Source: Micrasema longulum
Lineage: Eukaryota > Arthropoda > Insecta > Trichoptera > Brachycentridae
Assembly: GCA_022494885.1 (NCBI GenBank)
Contig: JAGVSM010003460.1
Location: 1 to 64,000, forward strand
Length of the DNA stretch: 64,000 bases
Reading direction: 5' to 3'
Numbering within the stretch: position 1 is the first letter of the stretch; the number at the start of each line of letters is the position of its first letter. Of the stretch, positions 44,018 to 53,793 are shown piece after piece. A program made the translations under genes and the position numbers. Under the pieces are notes generated by a model. It saw only the letters and a program-made list of their open reading frames with translations, was not told where the DNA came from and searched no databases.

Positions 44018-44735
44018 GCATCGTCATCATTCCTCTATCCGCACCCAATGGTGCATAGGGCACTGCATCGTTTTAAGTAATGCAGCTAACATCGTTCGTA
44101 TGTTAAACAACGGTAAGTTGATCAGCTTTACGCTTCAGGTGTCACCCAGTGAAAGTACTTCATTCACAAAGCCGAAACATTTTAAAGAGCGTGGGTTTTC
44201 CCATAGGTTTCATTTATACAAAAATTCAATGTTTTTTTTGTCAATAAACGAGTTTTCTTTTTAAGAAATTTCACTTTTAAATACAGCGGTTTTAATCAAA
44301 TTAATCTGTACTACCTTCACTGCTCCTTCAACTGTGAGTGTGGTAAATAAAATGGAGGGTCATTATCGGATATCATGACCAAATTTTAGACACGAATAGT
44401 AGCAAAAACTGTATCACAATAGCACAATAGTCCATTTTGGTAATTTTACAAATTTAAGAACATCAAATTAGAATATTGTAGAAAGGTTCCAGTCCCAGAA
44501 CATTAAATTTTGCGGCGTGGAACCCCTTTTTAATTAATATTTCATATTGATCAGTGACCTCAAGCATGGTGGGTGAACATGCCAACCACTACGCTATGAG
44601 GCGGGCTTATCTCCACATTATTTCCTTATTCAGCATTTTAATCTGAGAGCAGCCATTTAGTTTAAAACTCCAGTGCAGAAATCTGGAACTATTTCACACA
44701 TAACTGTAATCTTAATCCGATTAGACACAGACAAG
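44018..44735 (-). repeat. SINE-A, long form, split by unknown insert
   Basis: 44018-44155 is the tail and distal body (tail on the minus strand: CACCATTGGGTGCGGATAGA). The body resumes at about 44486 (CCAGTCCCAGAACATTAAAT), followed by the eroded tRNA-like head (AACCACTACGCTATGAGGCG on plus) and the 5' extension to 44735. The 44156-44485 insert is AT-rich and has no identifiable termini. Confidence 0.68.
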
Positions 44736-45928
44736 AATCTGTGATGATTAAATAGTCTTTAACTTTGTTAAACACGGTTTTACAGATATATAAGATTTTG
44801 AATATTTTTTTCCGTCTTAAAACATTCTTCCAAAGAAATTTTCCCTTTCAAGAAGGGTTGCCTTTCTTTTTTTCCCTTCAATTCGTTAGCGCCTTAAATT
44901 TTCTTGGGTTATCCCAGTTCACTGGACTACGCAGTTTTTATAATGTCATGGTAAATTGAATAAAAACCTGCTTTTTTTAAATATTGCTGATTCCCGTTCG
45001 TGCTTCTGCAGATATCCTGATCAATCTTTCGAACAAATCCTGTCGTCTTGTTCTTTTTCCGCTCTCACGAAATTGAGCTTTTTGCTACTATCCGCGGCCC
45101 TGTGATAGGTTCTGTCGGATATACAGGTCTGGTGGCTTCAAAAATAATTTTAAGGATACAAAAAAGTTTTGCAATCATCTCGGCAAATTGATCATGCCCA
45201 ATCAATTAATCCCAGTCAGTAAAGAATTCACGTCATTATTTTCTTAATCCAATGGAAGTGCATATTATGTATTTCTGAATTATTTTCTTTCAACTCAAAT
45301 ACGGCAAGTCTACCGGATTACAAAAAGCTCACTTGGACAGCCTTTCTTGTTCGGCAATAAGAAAATTTTCCGTGTATGTAACACCGTTCAGCGACTTAGG
45401 TCCTTAGATGCGGAGTGCAGTATGTAGTGGGTGAGCTTCTTCAAAACATTTTAATAAATTTTATTACCTTCACAAGTATATACACTCTTCATGAATAAAT
45501 TATTATTTCGAAATTGAAATGAATCAATAAATTCTAAACCACTTTAAAAACCAGGTTGATATTATAAAAGCGACAGTTTGAATGTAATATTTTACAAATC
45601 AACCACTTCGCTGACATATTCGAGAGGTTGCATTGTGTGTTGAATAATTTATGTTCATTTATAAAGATTAACCTGATGTGGAAAAAAAGTTTTCTATAAA
45701 CACGTTTTTACAGTTTTCTATCTATTGATTGTAGAGCTATGCATTAAGTTTTTCAGTGTGTTTTTTTATTGTAAACTACCTACTGGAAACAAAATTCTAT
45801 AACAGTGTTTTTTAAATAAGTTCAGGGCAAAATTAGCTGCAAAAATAAGAACAATTCATATAATTTCTACTTTAGAAATAAATACTTATGTTATTATTAA
45901 CATATTACAACAAAACCTTAAAAATTGT
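44736..45928. other. AT-rich DNA with one GC-richer patch
   Basis: A patch at 44985-45130 (CCGCGGCCCTGTGATAGG) may be a decayed element. The plus-strand 64-codon ORF at 44765 is Phe/Leu-rich chance sequence. Confidence 0.35.
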
Positions 45929-47017
45929 GGGCGTAAGTATAGCCTGTGAGCTCGCCAATACATGACAGATGACATTAACATAACCATAGAAAAACATAGC
46001 AGTTGAGCTCTCAGAAGTAAAGCAACGTGAATGCAGCAATGCTTGAACTACATGTCAATAATATTCTAATAATAAATAATGTTATTTGGCCATACGGAAC
46101 TTTAAAGCACACCTTGGTTTAATTACTAATAGTATTTTATCGGTAAGGTAGGTGTATTTAAAAAAAATGTTGCGTACCTGAAAAAAGCACAAATAATTAT
46201 GTTTTTGTAAATGATGTCAGTAGCGACACTCAGAGAGTGGCTTTGTGACGTTTTGACATTTTTTTATAAGAAATTCATGGCGTAGCCGAAATACTGTTAT
46301 AAAAACGAGGATGTTTTGTTGATTGACGTTAGCAGGCGCTACCCAGGGGCGACTTTGTGACGTGAGAAATTATTTAAAAAAAGAGATTCATGGCGTAGCC
46401 GAAACATTGTAATTAAAACGAGGATGTTTTTGTTGATTGACGTTAGCAGGCGCCACCCAGGGGTGACTTCGTGACGTGATGAAATTATTAATTTAAATAT
46501 TTTTTTTCATTTTACATAGCGTAGCCGAGATAAGGAATTGCGTGGTGTTTCGAAATTTAACCGTGTAGGTAGCCGCCTAGTTACAATATTATTTTTGTAT
46601 TTGTATAACTCCTGTTTTATAATGTTTATGTATTTATCGCTATAAGAATTAAACTAAAGATAGTTTTTACTTTTAATCGCTATCCGTTTTTTTAAATTAT
46701 GTTTGTAACACTCAGTAATATTTATTTTTCAAGTATTCAATATTATTTTTGCATTTTAATCAATATTGTTAATATAAAGCGTATTTTTATTTATTCGAAT
46801 TTACTAGACTGTTTTATTACAAAAAATTAAAATGCATATTTCTCTATGTATTTTTCTGTTATAAACAATCTATTAAAATAATACACATCAAATTTCCATT
46901 GTCTGTTGATTTTATTTGCAATCTTCTTTTTTTTCGATGGTTAAAACTCTAGGAAATTCAAAGACAATAAAAATTTTACTGTCATATATTGGCGAGCTCA
47001 CACGCTATACATAGCCC
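45929..47017. mobile_element. 1,089-bp TIR DNA element with 7-bp target-site duplication
   Basis: The left end GGGCGTAAGTATAGCCTGTG, then AGCTCGCCAATACATGACAG, pairs with the right end (reverse complement GGGCTATGTATAGCGTGTGA, then GCTCGCCAATATATGACAG), about 40 bp of imperfect TIR. AAATTGT directly flanks both ends (45922-45928, 47018-47024). No transposase frame: the interior holds a tandem repeat at 46220-46530 and AT-rich DNA. A 7-bp duplication (5 bp if the TIR starts at TGGG) leaves the superfamily open. Confidence 0.87.
46220..46530. repeat. Tandem repeat, period about 112 bp, inside the TIR element
   Basis: Two near-complete units begin at about 46271 and 46383, sharing GATTCATGGCGTAGCCGAAA, AAAACGAGGATGTTTT, GTTGATTGACGTTAGCAGGC and CGACTT(T/C)GTGACGTG. 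Partial units flank them (GGCTTTGTGACGTTTTGACA at the left, CATAGCGTAGCCGAG at the right). Confidence 0.88.
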
Positions 47018-47024
47018 AAATTGT

Positions 47025-47375
47025 GCACAAAATAACACTGGGAAACATACAAGACGACGACATAATATTAGTCAAAAATGGTGACATACACAAATATAAC
47101 ACGAGACAACAACAACACTATCATATTGAAAAAGCAAAGAAAAACACAGGACAGTCAAAAATACTACATAATGGACTTAAAACACTACAACGACCTACCT
47201 TACAACTTGAAAACTTTTAATGGAGACAAATTTAAAATCAATCTGAAAAAGCACATGATGACTGAACTAACTAGACTAGACGAGACATAAAATGACTAGA
47301 CAATATTAAATTTCTAATGTAACCCTAACGGCTTTTTTAAAATTGTGAATAAATAAAAAAAAAAATAAAAAAAGA
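47025..47375 (+). pseudogene. LINE 3' end: RT C-terminus plus short 3' UTR
   Basis: Across one frameshift the plus strand reads HKYNTRQQQHYHIEKAKKNT, then GQSKILHNGLKTYNDLPYNL, then KTFNGDKFKINLKKHMM. This matches the terminal NTR......H......K......ILHNGLK.YN.LP..IK....FK..LK..L block of Jockey/CR1-group RTs. The 3' UTR is short and ends in AATAAATAAAAAAAAAAATAAA. Its left edge coincides with the right target-site duplication of the 45929-47017 element, so that element probably inserted into the LINE or next to its truncated 5' end. Confidence 0.78.
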
Positions 47376-47522
47376 TGACGAACGTTTTAGAGAAGGGAAT
47401 ATAGAAGTCTAGGCATCTACAGGCTTATGCCCCGTTATTGGCTGGTTTCAGTGACCACTTTACACACTGCGTAACATTCACCATTATTCCTGCCTATATT
47501 TGAAGATCTATATTCCGAAACA
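47376..47522 (+). repeat. Repeat T fragment
   Basis: GAGAAGGGAATATAGAAGTC, TAGGCATCTACAGGCTTATG and CACTTTACACACTGCGTAAC match the core. It abuts the poly(A) of the preceding LINE. Confidence 0.65.
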
Positions 47523-47640
47523 AATGGGAGAAATGCAGGAGTTAAAGTCACTTGTCTTTTTGAATCAAGTGCTTAACAAAAAATAAAGCGGATATTTTAC
47601 GATATTAAATTCACTACAAAAAATAACATTCAAAATATTA

Positions 47641-47675
47641 ATGATGAAGAGACGGGTACGTCTCGAAACCGGTAG
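47641..47675 (+). ncRNA. Hammerhead-like motif, CCGGT type
   Basis: ATGATGA (CUGAUGA with C to A), one extra A, a perfect GAGAC/GTCTC stem II (47649-47653, 47660-47664), GAAA (47665-47668), C-CG-G and TA (possible NUH cleavage site at 47672-47674). A related copy is at 56379. The C-to-A change and extra A would impair a canonical ribozyme, and flanking stem I pairing is not evident. Confidence 0.4.
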
Positions 47676-47684
47676 AAATCGTTA

Positions 47685-48310
47685 TCTGTATATATAAAAG
47701 GCAATGTTTGTATGTGTGTCCTCGATAAACGGAATAACTACTGGACCGATTTACGTGCGGTTTTCAGCGAAATGTAGATCTTTGCCATGAGCATATTTAT
47801 AGCTAAATTCTTCAATTTAATAGGTAGAAAAAAAGAAAGGAGCGTAAACGTTTTTTTTATCCATCACCAGGGTTGCATTCGACGAGAATGCATAAAATAA
47901 AAAAAAATGGGAAGATGTTATTTTTTAGTGTATAAAAAAATATTGTTTTTGAATGTTTACAAACAACATTCGTTTTTTTGAATTCCAATCAGATTAATTC
48001 CTTGAATTCCGTATAATTTCACCAATTTATTTCTTTTTACTAAATTTTTGGTAAAATCAAAATAAAATCAACTGAAGTTCGACAGATTTTTGAAAAACGC
48101 ATTCCTAAATACATTTCACCAATGTTGGTGAGAAGAGCAAGGTTTGACATTTGCAAAAATAATTATATATTTGAAAATGAATTATTTAAAGTTTTGGAAT
48201 TCAATCATTAACGAGTACCTAGGTACCTACTTAAATTTTGGATTTGAAAACGAATTATTTTAAGTTTTGGAATTCAATTATAAACAAGTACCCAGGTACC
48301 TACATACCAA
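47685..48310 (+). mobile_element. Helitron-like element, 3'-truncated copy of the 41307-42009 family
   Basis: Starts A|TCTGTATATATAAAAGGCAA. Shared words in inverse orientation to the 41.3 kb copy: GACCGATTTACGTGCGGTTT, CCAGGGTTGCATTCGACGAG, GGGAAGATGTTATTTTT and GTTTTGGAATTCAAT. A duplicated ~77-bp segment with AGTACC(T/C)AGGTACCTAC lies at 48160-48310. The terminal hairpin and CTAGT end are missing. Confidence 0.68.
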
Positions 48311-49129
48311 TGTAAAGTTACAACATCTTTATCGTTTATCCAACCGGTTTTTACTAAAGGATTTTTAATAAAGTTTTTTGAGTATACTTAATAATGTTTT
48401 ATCTAATGATGAAACGCGGTCCGATTTTCCTTCATACAAACGTATTCCCATATTTTCTCTCTGAATTATGGGTCTACAGCAGTGATTTTTTCACACACTA
48501 TAGATATAAATATCTATCCATTGGCGTGGCTTATTTGTTTTGTTTTCATAAAAATAGTTTATAATGGGAACTAGAACCATCCAAACCCATAAAAAATCAC
48601 AGTTTTATATGATGTCTTCGGGCGCAAGGTATACAAATATAACTAATTTTGAAAAATGCAAAACGTACCGATACAGAAATTTTTATTCTGAATTAAAAAA
48701 AATATTAAAATCGGTTTAGTTTTAAGGTGCGGAAAACAGGACAAAGAAACGTCGATTTTAGCTTTTCTAACAGAAGCTCTGACATGCAGTTGTCTTTTTC
48801 CCATAGTATCGGGGAGGCATCTGCAAGACAGTGACAGGAAAACAATGTTCGAATATCCATTTATAAAAATTCTCTGTTCGCACAATGTATGTACACGAAA
48901 ACACAAAAAAAAATATACGTTCATATCGAATTTGGACTATGTACAATAATTGATATTAAATATTCGATTGTGTTCATTTAATCTATATACGAATATGTAC
49001 TCAAATCTAGCAATAGCAAAGGATTGCAAAAATATTTAATAAAATTTAGCGGGTAAATACTTTAATACTATCTAGTCAACTATTCTATCATCGGATGAAC
49101 TTCACGCAAGTATTACAAGAAGTTAACAT
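48311..49129. other. AT-rich DNA, nothing recognised
   Basis: The 93-codon minus-strand ORF at 48643-48924 includes RCLPDTMGKRQLHVRASVRK, slightly unusual for chance, but without a domain. Confidence 0.35.
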
Positions 49130-49347
49130 AGTCATCTTCGAGTGTCTATAAAGAAAAATCAATATTTGTGTACGAAAATGAGAATATTTGAATGAAAATT
49201 TCAAATATCTTCATCGGTATCCTAAAATTCAACATGTTTTAAAGAAAAAAATGTATGCGTATTTTGCTTTTCATACAGAAAACTTAATTTTACTTTGTAG
49301 AAAAATTTAAAGATAAAAGCAAACTTCCCATTATAATCGGGGCCCAG
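49130..49347 (+). mobile_element. Repeat R MITE copy
   Basis: Shares TCTTCATCGGTATCCT, TTCATACAGAAAACTTAATT and TTTGTAGAAAAATTTAAAGA with the 33.3 kb units and ends CCCATTATAATCGGGGCCC. The left terminus is eroded. Confidence 0.62.
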
Positions 49348-49774
49348 TCATGAAAAATAATACGAACCAAGATTTTGCCGAGGTCAAATGATCATGCGTT
49401 CTTATATTTTTTTAGTTCTCTAACACGACCTTTTTACAACGTGTCGATGGGATCTTGAAATTTGAAATGTATCTAACACCTGACCCCGTGGGAGAATGAA
49501 AGCGTGCTTACTCCGTCAGCAGGTTGGCGGGGGCGGGGATCTTTGTACTATTATTCAATTTGCGTGAATCTTTGGCAGAGCTCTTTAAATCCAATACGAA
49601 AAGTAACAAACTGATGAAAAAATATCAAACTTTTGGAAGCGAAATAAGTAAAAAAAAAAACCGTATTACGTTTTGTTCATCATCATCATCACCCCCCTAT
49701 CTGAACTCGATGGTGCTTAGGGCACTACATGCCAACACCGAATGCAGCGTACCTTGATCATCTGTTACAAACGC

Positions 49775-49945
49775 TATATTCAGTACATATCGAGACGGTA
49801 TAAAAATGTGTATATTTGTATAGAAAAGTATTTTTGTTGGTGACCTGTAAAAAAACAATGGGACATATGTTATATTTTTCATACACAAAACTTTATTTTA
49901 ATACGTACATAAAAATTGAAGATGAACGTTAACTTCCCATTGTAT
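49775..49945 (+). mobile_element. Repeat R MITE inserted in SINE-A (copy 1)
   Basis: Begins near TACATATCGAGACGGTATAA (the same words as unit 2 at 33585), includes TTTCATACACAAAACTTTAT and ends CCCATTGTATAGGGCC. Its left terminus is shortened. Confidence 0.6.
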
Positions 49946-49949
49946 AGGG

Positions 49950-50205
49950 CCGAGGGTATGTATTCTGATTGTAAGGAAGTTGAAATTTATCTTCAATTTT
50001 ATCTACAAAGTAAAATTAAGTTTTCAGTATGAAAAGCGGAATATACATACAATTTTTTCTTCTAAATATGTTCAATTATAGGTAACCGACGAAGGTATTT
50101 TAAATGTTCATGCAATTATACTCATATTCGTACACAATTATTGAATTTTCTTCATAGGCAGTCGAAGTGAACTCGGTTAACTTCCATTTGTAATCGGGGC
50201 CTAGG
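49950..50205 (-). mobile_element. Repeat R MITE inserted in SINE-A (copy 2, inverted)
   Basis: Plus-strand words TCTTCAATTTTATCTACAAA, GTTTTCAGTATGAAAAG and GGTAACCGACGAAG are the reverse complement of the other Repeat R units. The outer end TTCCATTTGTAATCGGGGCC is a good terminus. Confidence 0.65.
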
Positions 50206-50694
50206 TATCAGTTTAGGGGCAGAGAAATATTGCACTGATAAACAACCTTTAAAGCAAATATTTCACGACGACTCGGCTAGAAATCGAACCCGAGACCTCA
50301 AGCACGGTAGGCGTATGAGCCAATCACTGCACTACGAGGCCGACTTATCCCCACTCGATTTCCTTTTTCAAGATTTTTACATAAAAGTAGCTATCGAATA
50401 GTAAGCACTCGCCCAGGGTTCAGGTTCTGTCTCACACACAAAACTGTATTCTTCATCCGCCTGCACACAGACGTTTTGTTTTTACACATTGTTTAAACAT
50501 CAAGACAGAGACTTATATATCATCATAATATTTAAGGCATTAACATTGTAGCGAAAAATTTCAATAAATCTTAGTAAACAATGTAATTACTGTCTTGACG
50601 AAGATATGGGTTGGTAAGTAGTTATGTTATTATTATTTATTAAACACATTTTTCATACTTTAGTTGATTACAAAGACACTGTTTATAGTGACAC

Positions 50695-50770
50695 AACCGG
50701 GATCGACATTTGTCTGTGAACCTGCCCCGACTCGCTAGAAAATTTGTGTTGAGTAGGGGCACAAAAGGGG
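50695..50770 (+). repeat. Two-copy dispersed repeat (partner at 25675-25760)
   Basis: GGGATCGACATTTGTCTGTG, then CCCCGACTCGCTAGAAAAT and TGTGTTGAGTAGGGGCAC. Shared with 25.7 kb at moderate identity. Confidence 0.35.
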
Positions 50771-50904
50771 GTTTACTGAAAATTATATAATGTGATTAAT
50801 TTATTATTTATTACACATAAAAACATATTCTTATGTTTGCTATAATAATAACAATGTAAAAACAGTTCATTTATAAGTTATTTAACACATGATATTTATT
50901 ATCC

Positions 50905-51480
50905 TTCTGTTTGAATTTTGATAATTTTTTTTTCATAAAGGTTTTTTCTCATTTCATAATATTTTTTTACTGCCTTATATAAAATATATTTCTTTGACTT
51001 CGCGTTTTTTCGAAATGTGAGTCTGATTTTTACCCTTTCTCTAGTACTGTGATCATGTTTATGTTGGTTTGGTTATTTTTTTTCCAAAATTCTGTCTTTT
51101 AAAAAAAAATATTAATATTATACACAAACATCATCGTATTGGAAACTATTATATGCTTATATGTTAATGATTATAATTTCTTTATCATCAAATATACACT
51201 TGTGTATCGGTTTTTTTTCAAAATGATTCTTAAAGCTTTGTTTTGTAATATGGTTAGTTTGTTTAATTTTTCTTGGTTTGATAAACAATAATATGCTGCT
51301 ACAGTAGTTAAGTGTGGTTCAATATCAAATAATTTAGAATGAATCCTTATCAACAAACCTTCTAATTTTTCTCAAAATTTTTTTTGCAATTTTTTTCGTT
51401 ACCATCTTAGGATTTTTATGAAATGTAAGTTTGGAATCCATTATTGCACCCAAATATTTAATTTTAATAACTTAATTTTT
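50905..51480 (-). pseudogene. LINE RT C-terminal region, decayed
   Basis: The minus-strand frame at 51171-51356 reads HSKLFDIEPHLTTVAAYYCL, then SNQEKLNKLTILQNKALRII and LKKNRYTSVYLMIKKL: the conserved block after the RT palm (PH..Y....Y.......L..LQNKALR.IL...RYT.....L). Farther along (51040-50950) another frame gives VKIRLTFRKNAKSKKYILYK, then AVKKYYEMRKN, close to the terminal block. Several frameshifts and stops separate them. The type is distinct from the 37.4 kb and 54.6 kb LINEs. Confidence 0.72.
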
Positions 51481-51607
51481 AGCCATCGATAGACATTATT
51501 TAGATCATGATTCAATTTGTCCTTTATTGTTTTATAATTTACTCCCGATATATATTAAGGCATTATACATTTGGCATATTATTTCTCACCATAGATGATT
51601 ATCTTCT

Positions 51608-51706
51608 TAACAATGTTTGAGTATGTCTAAATGCTTGCAGACTGGCTGGATTTCCTTATTCTCAACTGGATTTCCTTAGACTTCCTTAATATGTTCATTG
51701 TTTGAT
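51608..51706 (+). repeat. Repeat T solo terminus
   Basis: AACAATGTTTGAGTATGTCT, then AAATGCTTGCAGACTGGCTG is a well-preserved left TIR. CTGGATTTCCTTA is locally duplicated (51650 and 51664). The body is missing. Confidence 0.7.
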
Positions 51707-52202
51707 TTATTAAAACTGCGAAAAAACTAGGTTTTTACAATACTTTTTGAATACATGTAATTAAGATATATTTTTTTTATTGAAATCAAGTTACATTTAA
51801 AAAAACATAGGATCGTTTCTGTGAGCCAACTGTAACAAATTATTACTAATGCCTAGAACCTACCTACATTGAGCTTTAAAGACAATGAAATTCTTTACCA
51901 TTACATGATGGATATATTCTAGTAAAATATTTTAGTATACGGCCGCCCACTTAATGCATAATTACACGTGAGGAGTGGGCTATTTTATATCTTAAGATCA
52001 TCTTTGGTTGGACTTACTAACCTTTATCGGGTCTTATGATCTCGAATAAAAATAAATAATATACGGGCATATTTGAAACAAACAAAAAAAACAAATTGTT
52101 AACTTCAAGGAAATTAATTTTTCTTAAAATTTTTATATTCATAAAAAATATTTTTATTTGATTTATGTTTTTAGAAAAATGAAAAATTAAGATAATTGAT
52201 TT
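51707..52202. other. AT-rich DNA, nothing recognised
   Basis: A 70-codon minus-strand ORF at 52017-52229 is Phe/Ile-rich chance sequence. Confidence 0.4.
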
Positions 52203-52292
52203 TGAGGCAATTTTTAAGGAGTTGTACATAAATCACTATTAGAAAATGGGAATCAAGTTGGGGTAGAGTGGGGTTCGGACCTCGGACCTCTG
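52203..52292 (-). repeat. SINE-C, truncated copy
   Basis: AGAAAATGGGAATCAAGTTG, then GGGTAGAGTGGGGTTCGGAC and CTCGGACCTCTGAT (plus strand) match 16527-16649 up to the B-box; the A-box half is missing. Confidence 0.6.
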
Positions 52293-53438
52293 ATAAGATT
52301 ATAAGAAGATATTACAGTAAATAACAATCGCTTTCTGAATTCCCTCCTTGAAAAGTATTATTAATTATTTGTACAATTTTTGTTTTAGGCAACACTGGCG
52401 TATTTTTTTTTCCTTCAATGATATAAATGAATTATTTGTTCCTTTTTCAAACAGTTTATTGAGTTAAATACATACTTTAATATGTAAATCAGATTTTTTT
52501 GTGACATCTGCTAAATAATTGACTAATATTTACGAGTACATTGTGTAAGAAGGCAAAAAAATATTTGTTCAAATGGTTTTGGAATGGTCATTATTGTTAA
52601 ACAGGTAGGTTCATTATGTTATTACCAAAACGGTAAGAGCGCTTTTCCATATATGATGTTTGATTAGTCACATAAGATGACGAAATTCGAATTCCGATAT
52701 TTATTTTATTCAAATAAAAATGCCGCAATTCCAACCAAGAAAGTAATGACATCACATTTATTTACATTGTGGAACACGTTTCTTTAAGCGTAGGTACTCA
52801 AAATTAATATTTAGTTAAGACGACTGAGAGTTTACATTAATATTCTAATTTCTCCCGTGGGCGGAGCTTTGTCAAAATGTAATGATTTGTTTATATACAC
52901 ACAATAAAACCACTATATATAAACGTTATAGAAAATTTACTACGTATTGCTATTTTAAACGATGAATCACAGCAAATGATAAAAAATATAAGACAGATTT
53001 AAAAATACTATTTAGTGATTACATTTAAATGAACGGTTTTGCATTTTTTTTGTAGAGATTATCAATGAGAGGAGATCCTTCAGCTCAGCATCCACCTGCA
53101 GCTGTTATAGAGTTCTGGGGGACTCTCTGTCAGCTGCGCATAAAGGAAAGTTATTATAAATATTCCTAAGGAATACAAACTCTATGCAGATTAAAAAAGG
53201 GCGAGGAGAACGTATGGACAGAGGCCAACACGACATCCCCACCCCTCAGGATCCTTAAAGCTTCTGTTTTTTTATTCAAAAATATGTATTTACACAAACA
53301 ATTTACATAAATAAACGTATCCAAATTTACAAAAAACAATTTCTTAAAATATAGTAACACAACAAACATAACTTACACAACAAACAGCTTGCCCACCACA
53401 TAAAATATTTTTATTTTTTTATAATTTTATTTGTTATA
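52293..53438. other. AT-rich DNA, nothing recognised
   Basis: A GC-richer patch at 53070-53260 (TCAGCTCAGCATCCACCTGC; GCGAGGAGAACGTATGGACA) remains unexplained. Confidence 0.35.
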
Positions 53439-53793
53439 CAGGGTGTTCTTTAAACCCTGTCACATCCGAAACCACGATGATCAGTATGAGCAAGAATACA
53501 TATAGGTACGTTAAAATATTTTTTTTAATGAATAAAATTTATAAAAATAAAATATCAAGAAAGCAAATGGTTGCTTAATTCTGCAGGGATGAAATGAGAA
53601 GGGGGGAGTCTGATACTGCGCCGCGCTCCCCTCACTTCTCCCCTGCAGAAGTAAGCAACCATTTGTTTTTTTTAAATATTTTATTTTTTAAAATTTTCTT
53701 CGTTTAAAATATTTTTTTAAATATACTAATATGTCTTCTTGCCCATACTGATCATCGTGGTTTTGGATGTGACAGGGTTTAAAGAACACCCTG
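53439..53793. mobile_element. 355-bp hairpin MITE with TA target-site duplication
   Basis: The left CAGGGTGTTCTTTAAACCCT, then GTCACATCCGAAACCACGAT is matched by the right end (reverse complement CAGGGTGTTCTTTAAACCCT, then GTCACATCCAAAACCACGAT). The first 20 bp are identical and pairing continues almost to the centre (GCAAATGGTTGCTTA against TAAGCAACCATTTG; CTGCAGGG against CCCTGCAG). TA flanks both sides. Terminal CAGGGTGT with TA duplication fits Tc1/mariner (IS630) MITEs. The transcript would be a long hairpin. Confidence 0.92.

Larger units (their letters stand above)
49678..50475 (-). repeat. SINE-A, long form, split by two Repeat R MITEs
   Basis: 49678-49770 carries tail and distal body (CGATGGTGCTTAGGGCACTA, CCTTGATCATCTGTTACA). 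From about 50206 the body continues through the B-box (TTCGATTTCTAGCC on minus), a clear tRNA-like head (GCCTCGTAGTGCAGTGATTG) and the complete 5' extension to 50475. Between them sit two Repeat R copies in opposite orientation. Confidence 0.78.
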
